From Microglena sp. YARC (taxonomy: Eukaryota; Chlorophyta; Chlorophyceae; Chlamydomonadales; Chlamydomonadaceae): a stretch of DNA of 64,000 nucleotides. The notes beneath the pieces were generated by a model that saw only the letters and a list, made by a program, of their open reading frames with translations, had not been told where the DNA came from and made no database searches. Positions 11,722 through 22,600 of the stretch are shown one piece after another. The stretch is taken from the NCBI GenBank assembly GCA_022414725.1, contig CM039464.1, positions 21,327,207 to 21,391,206 on the forward strand. The letters run 5' to 3'. Numbering within the stretch: the first letter of the stretch is position 1; each line of letters begins with the position of its first letter. The position numbers and the translations under genes are program-made.

Positions 11722-11878
11722 AGAGTCGGGGGTTCGACTCTTCCTCCGGTCGCTTTTGGCGTTGCAGGTCGTCGTCAACTGCGATGGTAGCTTGTCCTGT
11801 TGAGGTAGGAGACCGCTCCCCACCCGCGTACGACGGGCTCCCTTAACACCACGCCCCATCAGGCGTTATCATTACTTT
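11667..11878 (+). mobile_element. tRNA-derived SINE, copy 1, inserted in gag
   Basis: A 12-bp target duplication TCCATCCACTCA flanks it exactly (11655-11666 and 11879-11890). The head is tRNA-like: A-box-like TGGTCTAGTGGTAGACC at 11688-11704 and B-box-like GGTTCGACTC at 11731-11740, with AGCGATT/GGTCGCT able to pair as an acceptor stem. The body is unrelated to tRNA and ends in a small hairpin (ACGCC..AGGCGT) followed by TATCATTACTTTT. The second copy at 15.25 kb shares the body and tail. The short T-run end and 12-bp duplication suggest LINE-assisted insertion (inference). Confidence 0.85.
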
Positions 11879-11890
11879 TCCATCCACTCA

Positions 11891-13509
11891 GCAACATCAC
11901 CTCCTGCGAATCATCTCACCCACTCCTGATCTCCCTGGCCATCTGAACAACCTGACCCTGCTACAAGCCAGAGCAGAGATGGAACTTCTCAGTGACCATA
12001 TCAGGACCAACTATGAAGAGTATGATGGCCCAATGATGGTGAGGGACCACTCAAGCCATCTGATCTAGCCTCAGCAACCACCTGGCAACAGTAGATCCTC
12101 CAGAACAGCTCACCTGATACTGGGATCCCACTAGGAGAAGTCAACCAGAATGTCAACCACATCCACTTCTCCAACAACTCAAGCCTCAGCCTGACCAGGT
12201 TTGGACGTACCCTACACCAACTGAAAAACAGACCTGCCTCACCGTCCTTCACTATCAAGCCCAGGCCCCCACTCTCCCAACTCATCACTGCATTCACCAC
12301 CAGATTCCCAACCCTGCTGACATCTGAGAAAGGACAGTTCCCACGAAGATCAATGCACAGAGAGCCATCTGATGCCTATGCCCCTGTCCTCAACCACACT
12401 AGCAGGCTCCAACAGATGGTGCAAGCCTACCCCACTGTCTACACCGCAGCCAGACCAACCTTACAGTGGGCCATCTGTCTCCAGGCTGCCATGACCAATG
12501 CCTATGCATATGCCCTCTCATTTCGACCCAAGATGATCATGGACCCCAAGAGCTGTGCTTACCCTGGAGGAAAAGTGTTGTGTGTCAACCATCTCAGTAT
12601 GGACTGGAGCCCCATGAACTTCACTTTCATCAACATACACCAAACCTGGCTACCAAATCGTTTGATGAGTTCCTAGCCCAAGTCTGCCATCAGCTTGCCC
12701 TGGATGGCTTCCCCACTCTGTCAGGCACCTAGTAAACTGGATAAGATATTGCTCTCCCTATGTTGTTTTAGACATGATCACTCTAGAATTTATTAGACTG
12801 TATGCCACATGTACTGCCCCATGTACTGACAACAGGCAGTACACACTTTAAATTTACTTTCTCACATGGCCTCAACAAGATGTCTGACACATTCTAATTT
12901 AGGTTACAGCCCTTCAGCTCTCACACCCAAATTATGGGGGGACTAGTACAGACATCCTGTCTAAATCATAGCCTCTAGTCTCGAATCATGCACTTCTCGT
13001 AACCTAGGCTCTCTCCCCAAGCTTTATCCAAGCCTGGGAGTTTTCCTCTCAGTTTCCCAGCAGCTTCCCTGAAACCTAGCCTGCAGCCTATCTGCAGTTT
13101 CCTTCCAGCTTCCTAAGCAGCTTCTCTGCTCTATAGCCTGCAGCATATCTGCAGTTTCCTTCCAGCTTCCCAGCAGCTTCCCTGCAACCTAGCCTGCACC
13201 TTCTCTGCAGTTTAAATTCACCCCTGTGCAGCTTCCCTGCAGCCTAGCCTGCAGCCTCTCTGCAGTTTTATTATTTCACATAGAAGCTTATCCATAGATC
13301 TGCTAACCTAGTAGATTAACTCTGAGACTCTACAAGAGGAAACCCTTCCCCTCAGCCTCGACTTGAATAAATCATTTATCCAAGTCCCTGCTCTCTGTAC
13401 TGACCTCTCTACCTTTCTTTATTCTACAATAGTCAATACTTAATTGTCTTATGCCCCTCAGTTAATTCCAGGAATTCTTTAGTTAAAGAATACCTTGAAT
13501 TGGGGGGGA
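11891..13509 (+). other. 3' interior of the LTR element, degenerate, with polypurine tract
   Basis: After the SINE the gag frame continues to about 12068 and then decays. Short open frames at 12353-12732 look like remnants with no identified domain. From 13020 to 13280 there are imperfect repeats of CAGCTTCCCTGCA(A/G)CCTAGCCTGCAG type. The polypurine tract TTGGGGGGGA sits at about 13500-13509 directly before the 3' LTR. Confidence 0.6.
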
Positions 13510-13725
13510 TGTTATTGACTGATTTATATATAAGTCTCTGAGTTAGCAAAGTGCACACCGGTACCTGTTCCCTCCTGGTCCCGTGATGCCTGCCGCCAGG
13601 CCACAGGCTAACTGTGGCCTGCACGTGACTGCAGTACCTTGCAGTACACATCTCTATTCTATATGATTGCGCCTGTTGCGCTTAATAGCATCTTTTCCGC
13701 TATCGAGTTTATAAACCGTTGTAAA
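13510..13725 (+). repeat. 3' LTR
   Basis: Direct repeat of the 5' LTR with five substitutions. It is followed by a short extra segment GAACTTACATAAAAA before the remainder of the split MITE. Confidence 0.9.
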
Positions 13726-13770
13726 GAACTTACATAAAAATATATCATAATGCCGTTCCCTGCATATTCC

Positions 13771-14087
13771 AATATTCCGCTGAGTATGCTCCCTAGTTTC
13801 CGTGGGTATTGCACGGGGGGAACTTGGAATGGGAAGACAGCGAGCAGACCAGAGCTGCCTGGAAAAACATGAAACAATCCAATTCAAGATCTGCGCCTGC
13901 ACCAGTTCTGTGAATAATGAAACTTAAAAGGCTGAAGAGACCAGAGGGGCACACTTATATAATTTGGAATAGACTTGAGCTAATTAGGCAAGTCGACGAA
14001 CACTCTTCATAGGATCCCATTCAGCTACCCGAACTAGGCAAATAAATTTTAACTGCGACTACAGAGGGTGAGTGCATGTTAACTGCC
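13771..14087. other. intergenic, holds one dispersed ~100-bp repeat
   Basis: The segment about 13780-13890 (TTTCCGTGGGTATTGCACGG, then GGAATGGGAAGACAGCGAGC) is clearly related to about 59521-59625, in the same orientation. Nothing else is recognised. Confidence 0.6.
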
Positions 14088-14662
14088 CCTGATTGGGAGA
14101 GCAAACTACGTACGACATGCGTACAGCCTGGCATGATTGGAAGAGCAAACTACGTACGACATGCGTACAGCCTGGCATGATTGGGAGAGCAAACTACGTA
14201 CGACATGCGTACAGCCTGGCATGATTGGGAGAGCAAACTACGTACGACATGCGTACAGCCTGGCATGATTGGGAGAGCAAACTACGTACAACATGCGTAC
14301 AGCCTGGCATGATTGGGAGAGCAAACTACGTACGACATGCGTACAGCCTGGCATGATTGGGAGAGCAAACTACGTACGACATGCGTACAGCCTGGCATGA
14401 TTGGGAGAGCAAACTACGTACGACATGCGTACAGCCTGGCATGATTGGGAGAGCAAACTACGTACAACATGCGTACAGCCTGGCATGATTGGGAGAGCAA
14501 ACTACGTACGACATGCGTACAGCCTGGCATGATTGGGAGAGCAAACTACGTACAACATGCGTACAGCCTGGCATGATTGGGAGAGCAAACTACGTACGAC
14601 ATGCGTACAGCCTGGCATGATTGGGAGAGCAAACTACGTACGACATGCGTACAGCCTGGCAT
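14088..14662. repeat. 44-bp tandem array, about 13 copies
   Basis: The unit contains GATTGGGAGAGCAAACTACG followed by TACGACATGCGTACAGCCTG. Spacing is exactly 44 bp and copies are nearly identical; a few have TACAACATG instead of TACGACATG. The unit is rich in GTAC/CGTACG palindromes. Confidence 0.95.
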
Positions 14663-15245
14663 GCAAAATGGAAGCGGCGGCATGATAACCTAACATATTC
14701 AGGCTGAACTGAAGCCTCCCTCCCACACCACTCGTCGTTCACCACACACCACAGCACACCACACCATTACCTGCATAGAGCAGCCACCTCCTGGTTTCAC
14801 ACACTGCAACTTGGATCTGTATGCTTACACAGTTTTTTCACAGGGTTTCACACACATTTTGACAGGGAAGTGCGTGTTTTCACACACATTTCAATGGGGG
14901 CTTTGCGTGTGTCATGTAACCTCTCACAAGGCTTCGAACAAGCCTGGTAAGCAAATAAGGATGGCTGGGGGGCGGAGCGTAACCTCTCAGAAGGCTTTGA
15001 ACAACCATGGTATGCAAATAAGGGGGGCTGGGGGGCGTGTGTCAGGGTGTGTCAAGCAGCTACATCGAGGTTTGCCAGAAGCGGTACTTTTTACTGCCAA
15101 AGACGGCGAGCAGCCAAATTGCTAGCTGAAGCTATGTAACCAAGTTCAAGTCAGTAGCGGCTGAAAGTGAGAGAGAAGCACCCGGGTTGGTGCTTTACCA
15201 TCGAATGTCCGTGATAATGCTACATGCAGTAGACTGGCAATATCC
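14663..15245. other. intergenic downstream of the channel gene, small duplications
   Basis: A 63-bp tandem duplication (GTAACCTCTCA(C/G)AAGGCTT...) covers about 14917-15042. It is related to the sequence around the channel stop codon (16501-16545), so the gene's 3' end appears to have been copied downstream. A fragment of the dispersed GCAGCCAAATTGCT repeat lies at about 15087-15155. No gene. Confidence 0.5.
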
Positions 15246-15657
15246 CGGTTAGACAAATGGTTCAATGGTAGAGCTCGTTGAATCGATGGAGGTGCGGAGT
15301 TCAAATCCCTACAGGTGCGCTTTCGTGTTAGCAGTCGCTGGCAACCGCCATGGCAGCTTTGTCCAGGTAGTAGCAGCCCATTCTCTACCGCCGTAAGACA
15401 AGGCTTTCTTACTACGACGCCTCACCAGGCGTTCTCATCATAGCTTTTATTTTCAGCCATGAGCAGCAGCTGCTAGGCCGCTCCCCTGGCTTACAAACCA
15501 GCCAAACCTAAAACAATGTGGTGCACCTGGAATCTGACTGAATCATCTTTCCAGTACTGTTGAAATCTTGGAGCTTAGCCCAGTGCCTGGCTAAGGGAGC
15601 TGCCTAGAAGCTGCTGCTCATAGCTGAAAAGAAAAGCTATGGTTCTCATTACTTAGA
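15246..15657 (+). mobile_element. tRNA-derived SINE, copy 2, interrupted by a MITE
   Basis: A-box-like TGGTTCAATGGTAGAGC (15258-15274) and B-box-like GAGTTCAAATCCC (15297-15309) head a body that matches SINE copy 1 in order: GCAGTCG..CAACCGCCATGGCAGCTT..GTCC, ACCGCCGTAAGAC, CGCCTCACCAGGCGTTCTCAT. The 3' tail is broken at 15438 by a 203-bp MITE and resumes as ATTACTT at 15648. The tRNA-like heads of the two copies differ strongly, so the family is old or composite. The left boundary is approximate. Confidence 0.75.
15439..15641. mobile_element. hAT-type MITE family 3, copy a, inside the SINE
   Basis: An exact 8-bp target duplication GTTCTCAT flanks it (15431-15438 and 15642-15649). Long terminal inverted repeats begin CATAGCTTTT and run through TTTTCAGC and GAGCAGCAGCT. 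Size 203 bp, no coding capacity. Related copies lie at 26078-26278 and 53651-53851. Confidence 0.9.
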
Positions 15658-15784
15658 CTGGGACACGCGAGTCAACACTTGCTCAACAAGATAACTATGT
15701 AAAAATAAATAACCCGTCATGTGTCACGGAAGGGCAGCCTAGGTCCCCCTTGATCGCTATCACCAAGCGGCCACTGCTCAGACC

Positions 15785-15935
15785 TAGGGAACAGCAATAT
15801 GATATCATATGATATCATATCGTCATATGAGATCATGTTATGATGGCGGTCTACCTTGGTCAAAGTTGCCACTCATATATATCATATGATATCATACTCG
15901 CCTTTGGTCAAAATCATATGATATGCCGGTGCCTA
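15785..15935 (-). mobile_element. hAT-type MITE family 1 copy
   Basis: Termini TAGGGAACAGCAATATGATA and ATATGCCGGTGCCTA; flanks CTCAGACC/CTCAGAAC (7 of 8). The interior has the family's CTTTGGTCAAA and alternating CATATGATATCATATG palindromes. Orientation is opposite to the 8.6-kb copy. Confidence 0.8.
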
Positions 15936-16086
15936 CTCAGAACACAGACACAGCAATGTGGACAGACAGAAAGCTAGGACCAGGGTAGTTAAAACACATG
16001 TGTTTGCGTGATTAGGTCCAAAACACACACAATTCAGGGGGGCAAAGGCGTGTTTTCCCGGGCAGTGTAACTGGGATGTGCGTCTT

Positions 16087-16288
16087 TTTTGCGGCGCCCC
16101 CTCTTCAAGGGGGCGGGAGCCCCCAAAGTTACCCATTTATCCGTCTGTGCGACCATCCGTCTGACCGCGCTAAAGCCTGACACGTCAGCCAACGGTCTCG
16201 TAACTAACTCGCTTACGTTGCCACCTGTCGCTCCGTCGCGATCACTCTCCGCAAATATTTAGCGTCGCACGCGACGCTGCATAGAACT
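16087..16288 (+). repeat. dispersed ~220-bp repeat family, copy 2
   Basis: It runs from GGCGCCCCCTCTTCAAGGGG through GTTACCCATTT, AAGCCTGACACGTCAGCC, GTAACTAACTCGCTTACG to GACGCTGCATAGAACTTG. The GC-rich left end can form a hairpin. Confidence 0.7.
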
Positions 16289-16544
16289 TGTCACATTTTC
16301 AGATTTTGACCGGGGCGTGCATGTTTCCCCTGGGATCACAGGGTTTCAAGCCCATCTTGGCAGGGACGTGCGTGTTTTCACACACATTTATCAGATTTTG
16401 ATTGAGGTGTGCGTGTTTCCCCTGGGATCAAAAGGTTCCAAGCCCATCTTGACAGGGACGTGTGTGTTGACACACACATTTGGGGGGGGGGGGGGGGCTT
16501 AGTGTGATTCATGTAAACTCTCGGAGGGCTTTGAACAATCCAGG
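16289..16544 (-). other. 3' UTR/downstream region of the channel gene
   Basis: Directly after the stop codon in transcription sense. It contains two copies of a ~91-bp segment with TGTTTCCCCTGGGATCA and AAGCCCATCTTG (about 16313-16470) and a run of about 20 G at 16482-16498. Similar sequence lies at 14.82-14.93 kb. Confidence 0.5.
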
Positions 16545-16638
16545 CTAGTACATGTCCTCAGCCAGCACCACAAATCGGTCACCGTCCTCAAGCCTAACCA
16601 TGGTGTCGTGAGGAATGGCAAACTGCACCCTCTCATCC
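16545..16638 (-). CDS. channel exon K: terminal exon with stop
   Basis: 94 bp including TAG at 16547-16545. The acceptor GAATTGTAG precedes 16638; phase 2 in. It encodes DERVQFAIPHDTMVRLEDGD and RFVVLAEDMY, fitting the short C-terminal strand (DVFVVI in plants) of the family. Confidence 0.85.
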
Positions 16639-19600
16639 CTACAATTCAGGGAAGGTGAAGATGGTCAAGTGAAGGGAATGTCAAGATTCTCATGTGAAGG
16701 GAATGTCAAGATGGTCAAGTCAAGGGAAGGGGTTAACCATGGTGTCGTGAGGGATGGCAAACTGCACCCTCTCATCCCTACGGTCAAGGGAATGTCAAGA
16801 TGGTCAATTGAAGGGAATGTCAAAATTATCATGCGAAGGGAATGTCAAGATGGTCAAGTTAAGGGAAAGAATAAGATGGTGTATTCAAGCAAAGGGGTAA
16901 GATGGTGAAGTCAATTCAGGTAAAGGATAAGATGGTCAATTGAAGTGAAGGAATAGGATAAGATGGTGAAGTCAATTCAGGTAAAGGATAAGATGGTCAA
17001 TTGAAGTGAAGGAATAGGATAAGATGGTGAAGTCAATTCAGGTAAAGGATAAGATGGTCAATTGAAGTGAAGGAATAGGATAAGATGGTGAAGTCAATTC
17101 AGGTAAAGGATAAGATGGTCAATTGACGTGAAGGAATAGGATAAGATGGTGAAGTCAATTCAGGTAAAGGATAAGATGGTCAATTGAAGTGGAGGAATAG
17201 GATAAGATGGTGAAGTCAATTCAGGTAAAGGATAAGATGGTCAATTGAAGTGGAGGAATAGGATAAGATGGTCAGGTCCACTAGCATTGACAAAATGAAG
17301 ACATGCCAGTTATGTTCATGTAAAAATAATGTACAGACCCCCCCCCCCCCCCCCTTCTCCAATCTTACAAAATGGTGGACTAAACTTTTGGCGGAGCCCC
17401 CTCTTCAAGGGGGCGGGAGCCCCCATGTTTACCCATTTGTACGTTTGTCCGACTGAAAAAAACAAAAATTGAAGCCGGACACGGCAGCCAACGGTCGCGT
17501 AACTAACTCGCTTCGGTCAGCTCCATCGTTGCCACCTTTCGTTCCGTTGCCAACACAGTCCGCCAATTTTCCGCGTCGCTTGCGACGCGACATAGGACTT
17601 GTTTGACTGTTGTCGTGATCACCCGAACTACTTGGCTGCTGCCAGAATTGTATGGAGTGAGAGAGTTTACAAGAGAGTTGCATCACACCCAACCCACCTT
17701 TGCCGTTCACCACAACTCACCTGTCCACGTATCCGACAAGCAAGTCACCCTCAGTTCGGGTCAACTCCTGTAGCATCTGCCACTCAACCAATTGGCCTTC
17801 AGGTTTCAGGCCGTAGTGAGCCAGAGGCTTGGCATAGAGTTCTGCATAGCACAAACGTGACAGGGTTGAGCCCTTGTTGATGAACATATCCTGACAGCAC
17901 CATGACTGAGAATGAGCTGGTGATTATGTGGTGGTGGTGGTGGTGGGTGATTTATGTGTGTGTGTGTGGTGGTGGTGGTGAATTTATGTGTGTGTGTGGT
18001 GGTGGTGGTGGTGATTTATGTGTGTGTGTGGTGGTGTGTGTGTGTGTGGTGGTGGTGGGTGTTTATGTGTGGTGGTGTGTGATTTATGTGTGTGGTGGTG
18101 GTGGGTGATTTATGTGGTGGTGGGTGTTGTGGTGTGGTGGTTAGTGTGTGTGTGTGTGTGTGTGTGGTGGTGGTGGGTGATTTATGTGTGTGTGTGGTGG
18201 TGGTGGGTGATTTATGTGTGTGTGTGTGGTGGGTGGTGGGTGATTTATGTGTGTGTGTGGTGGTGGTGTGATTATGTGTGCTTATGTGTGTGATTGTGTG
18301 TGTGGTGGTGGTGGGTGATTTATGTGTGTGTGTGTGTGTGGTGGTGGGTGATTTATGTGTGTGTGTGGTGGTGGTGGGTGATTTATGTGTGTGTGTGTGT
18401 GGTGGTGGTGGGTGATTTATGTGGTGTGTGTGTGTGGTGGTGGTGGGTGATTTATGTGTGTGTGTGGTGGTGGTGGGTGATTTATGTGTGTGTGTGTGGT
18501 GGTGGTGGGTGATTTATGTGTGTGTGTGTGGTGGTGGTGGGTGATTTATGTGTGGTGTGTGGTGGTGGTGGGTGATTTATGTGTGTGTGTGGTGGTGGTG
18601 GGTGATTTATGTGTGTGTGTGTGTGGTGGTGGTGGGTGATTTATGTGTGTGTGTGTGTGGTGGTGGTGGGTGATTTATGTGTGTGTGTGTGGTGGTGGTG
18701 GGTGATTTATGTGTGTGTGTGGTGGTGGTGGGTGATTTATGTGTGTGTGTGTGGTGGGTGGGTGATTTATGTGTGTGTGTGTGGTGGTGGTGGGTGATTT
18801 ATGTGTGTGTGTGGTGGTGGTGGGTGATTTATGTGTGTGTGTGGTGGTGGTGGGTGATTTATGTGTGTGTGTGTGTGGTGGTGGTGGGTGATTTTATGTG
18901 TGTGTGTGGTGGTGGTGGGTGATTTATGTGTGTGTGTGTGGTGGTGGTGGGTGATTTATGTGTGTGTGTGTGTGGTGGTGGTGGGTGATTTATGTGTGTG
19001 TGTGTGTGTGGTGGTGGTGGGTTGATTTATGTGTGTGTGTGTGGTGGTGGTGGGTGATTTATGTGTGTGTGTGTGGTGGTGGTGGGTGATTTATGTGTGT
19101 GTGGTGGTGGTGGGTGATTTATGTGTGTGTGTGTGGTGGTGGTGGGTGATTTATGTGTGTGTGTGGTGGTGGTGGGTGATTTATGTGTGTGTGTGTGTGG
19201 TGGTGGTGGGTGATTTATGTGTGTGTGTGTGTGGTGGTGGTGGGTGATTTATGTGTGTGTGTGGTGGTGGTGGGTGATTTATGTGTGTGTGTGGTGGTGG
19301 TGGTGGGTGATTTATGTGTGTGTGTGGTGGTGGTGGGGGGGGGTGATTTATGTGTGTGTGTGTGTGTGGTGGTGGTGGGTGATTTATGTGTTTGGTGGTG
19401 GTGGTGTGTGTGTGTGGTGGTGGTGGGTGATTTATGTGTGTGTGTGGTGGTGGTGGGTGATTTATGTGTGTGTGTGTGGTGGTGGTGGGTGAGTTATGTG
19501 TGTGTGTGTGTGGTGGTGGTGGGTGATTTATGTGTGTGTGTGTGGTGGTGGTGGGTGATTTATGTGTGTGTGTGTGGTGGTGGTGGGTGATTTATGTGTG

Positions 19601-22600
19601 TGTGTGTGTGGTGGTGGGTGATTTATGTGTGTGTGTGGTGGGTGGTGGGTGATTTATGCGTGTGTGTGGTGGTGGTGGGTGATTTATGTGTGTGTGTGTG
19701 GTGGTGGTGGGTGATTTATGTGTGTGTGTGTGTGTGGTGGTGGTGGGTGATTTATGTGTGTGTGTGTGTGTGTGTTGGTGGTGGTGGGTGATTTATGTGT
19801 GTGTGTGTGTGGTGGTGGTGGGTGATTTATGTGTGTGTGCGTGTGGTGGTGGTGGGTGATTTATGTGGTGTGTGTGGTGGTGGTGGGTGATTTATGTGTG
19901 TGTGTGTGGTGTGGTGGGTGATGTGTGTGTGGTGGTGGTGGTGGGTGATTTATGTGCGTGTGTGGTGGTGGTGGGTGATTTATGTGTGTGTGTGTGTGGT
20001 GGTGGTGGGTGATTTATGTGTGTGTGTGTGTGTGTGTGGTGGTGGTGGGTGATTTATGTGTGTGTGTGTGTGGTGGTGGTGGGTGATTTATGTGTGTGTG
20101 TGTGGTGGTGGTGGGTGATTTATGTGTGTGTGTGGTGGTGGTGGGTGATTTATGTGTGTGTGTGTGGTGGTGGTGGGTGATTTATGTGTGTGTGTGGTGG
20201 TGGTGTGTGTGTGTGTGTGTGTGGTGGTGGTGGGTGATTTTATGGTGTGTGTGTGTGGTGGTGGTGGGTGATTTATGTGTGTGTGTGTGTGGTGGTGGTG
20301 GGCGATTTATGTGTGTGTGTGTGGTGGTGGTGGGTGATTTATGTGTGTGTGTGGTGGTGGTGCTGTGTGTGTGGTGGTGGTGGGTGATTTATTTTGTGTG
20401 TGTGTGGTGGTGGTGGGTGATTTATGTGTGTGTGTGTGTGGTGGTGGTGGTGGGTGATTTATGGTGTGTGTGTGTGTGTGGTGGTGGTGGGTGATTTAGA
20501 TTTATGTGTGCTGTGTGGTGGTGGTGGTGATTTATGGTGTGTGTGGTGGTGGTGGTGGTGAGGTGGTGGGTGATTTATGGTGTGTGTGTGGTGGTGGGTG
20601 ATTTATGTGGTGTGTGTTGTGTGTGGTGGTGGTGGGTGATTTATGTGTGTGTGTGGTGGTGGTGGTATGGGTGATTTATGTGTGTGTGTGGTGGTGGTGG
20701 GTGTGTGTGTGTGTGGTGGTGGTGGGTGATTTATGTGTGTGTGTGTGTGGTGGTGGTGGGTGATTTATGTGTGTGTGGTGGTGGGTGATTTATGTGCGTG
20801 TGTGGTGGTGGTGGGTGATTTATGTGTGTGTGTGTGGTGGTGGTGGGGTGTAATTTATGTGTGTGTGTTGGTGGTGGGGTGAGTTATGTGTGTGTGTGGT
20901 GGTGGTGGGTTGAATGTGTGTGTGTGGTGTGGTGGGGTGATTTATGTGTGTTGTGGTGGTGGTGGGTGATTTATGTGTGTGTGTGTGTGGTGGTGTGAGT
21001 GATTTATGTGTGTGTGTGTCGGTGGTGGTGGGTGATTTATGTGTGTGTGTGTGTGTGGTGTGGGGATTTATGTGTGTGTGTGTGGTGGTGGTGGGTGATT
21101 TATGTGTGTGTGTGTGTGGTGGGGTGGTGGGTGATTTATGTGTGTGTGTGGTGGTGGTGGGTGATTTATGTGTGTGTGTGTGTGGTGGTGGTGGTGATTT
21201 ATTGTGTGTGTGTGTGGTGGTGGTGGGTGATTTATGTGTGTGTGTGTGGTGGTGGTGGGTGATTTATGTGTGTGTGTGTGTGGTGGTGGTGTGATTTATG
21301 TGGTGGTGTGGTTGATTTATGTTGTGTGTGTGTGGTGGTGGTGGTGGTGGGTGATTTATGTGTGTGTGTGGTGGTGGTGGGTGGTGCGTGTGATTTTGTG
21401 TGTGTGTGGTGGTGGTGGGTGATTTATGTGTGTGTGGTGGTGGTGGGTGATTTATGGTGTGTGTGTGTGTGTGGTGGTGGGTGATTTATGTGTGTGTGTG
21501 TGGTGGTGGTGGGTGATTTATGTGTGTGTGTGGTGGTGGTGGGTGATTTATGCGTGTGTGGTGTGGTGGTGGTGGGTGATTTATGTGTGTGTGTGGTGGT
21601 GGTGATTTTGTGTGTGTGGTGGGGTGGTGGTGGGTGATTTATGTGTGTGTGTGGTGGTGGTGTGGTGATTTATTGTGTGTGTGTGTGGTGGTGGTGGGTG
21701 ATGTGTGTGTGTGTGGTGGTGGTGTGGGTGATTTATGTGTGTGTGTGGTGGTGGTGGTGATTTATGTGTGTGTGTGGTGGTGGTGGGTGATTTATGTGTG
21801 CTGTGTGTGTGGTGTGATTTATGTGGTGGTGGTGGTGATTTATGTGTGTGTGTGGTGGGTGGTGGGTGATTTATGTGTGTGTGTGTGTGGTGGTGGTGGG
21901 TGATTTATGTGTGTGTGTGTGGTGGTGGTGGGTGAGATTTAGTGTGTGTGTGTGGTGGTGTGGGGTGATTTATGTGTGTGTGTGTGTGGTGTGGTGGGTA
22001 AGATTTATGTGTGTGTGTGGTGTGGTGTGGGTGATTTATGTTGTGTGTGTGTGGTGTGTGTGTGTGGTGGTGGGTGATTTATGTGTGTGTGTGTGGTGGT
22101 GGTGGGTGATTTTATGTGCGTGTGTGGTGGTGGTCGTGATTTATGTGTGTGTGTGGTGGTGGGTGATTTATGTGTGTGTGTGTGGTGGTGGTGGGTGATT
22201 TGTGTGTGTGTGTGGTGGTGGTGGGTTGATTTATGTGTGTGTGTGGTGGTGGTGTGAGATTTATGTGTGTGTGTGGTGGTGGTGGGTGATTTATGTGTGT
22301 GTGTGGTGGTGGTGGGTGATTTATGTGTGTGTGTGGTGGTGGTGGGTGATTTATGTGTGTGTGTGGTGGTGGTGGGTGATTTATGTGTGTGTGTGTGGTG
22401 GTGGTGGGTGATTTATGTGTGTGTGTGGTGGTGGTGGTGATTTATGTGTGTGTGTGTGTGGTGGTGGGTGATTTATGTGTGTGTGTGTGTGGTGGTGGTG
22501 GGTGATTTATGTGTGTGTGGTGGTGGTGGGTGATTTATGTGTGTGTGTGGTGGTGGTGGGTGATTTATGCGTGTGTGTGGTGGTGGTGGGCGATTTATGT

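Larger units (their letters stand above)
8799..13725 (+). mobile_element. non-autonomous copia-like LTR retrotransposon (Gag-protease only)
   Basis: Two direct LTRs of about 216 bp (8799-9014 and 13510-13725) begin TGTTATTGACTG. I count five mismatches between them (about 2.3%). A G-rich polypurine tract lies immediately before the 3' LTR. Inside are a copia-type Gag with CCHC zinc knuckle and a protease-like stretch. I see no integrase, reverse transcriptase or RNase H motif, and the roughly 4.5-kb interior leaves little room for them. It therefore resembles TR-GAG-type elements that need a helper. No clear target duplication flanks the LTRs; the 3' LTR end appears to carry a few extra bases. 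Confidence 0.85.
8638..13762 (+). mobile_element. hAT-type MITE family 1 copy, split by an LTR element
   Basis: The left part (8638-8798) starts TAGGGATCGGCATATCATATGAT, and the right terminus (TGCCGTTCCCTG, ending 13762) lies just beyond the 3' LTR. The flanks are CATATTTC (8630-8637) and CATATTCC (13763-13770), a 7/8 match to the 8-bp target duplication expected of hAT elements. The 4.9-kb LTR element inserted near the right end after the MITE was already in place. Confidence 0.75.

Noticed and set aside
11891..12732. Reverse transcriptase or integrase remnants in the LTR element
   Set aside because: No YxDD, HHCC or DDE-like spacing could be found in any frame by eye.
15246..15330. Functional tRNA gene
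   Set aside because: A- and B-box-like motifs are present but the cloverleaf cannot be closed properly, and the segment continues into a SINE body shared with another copy.
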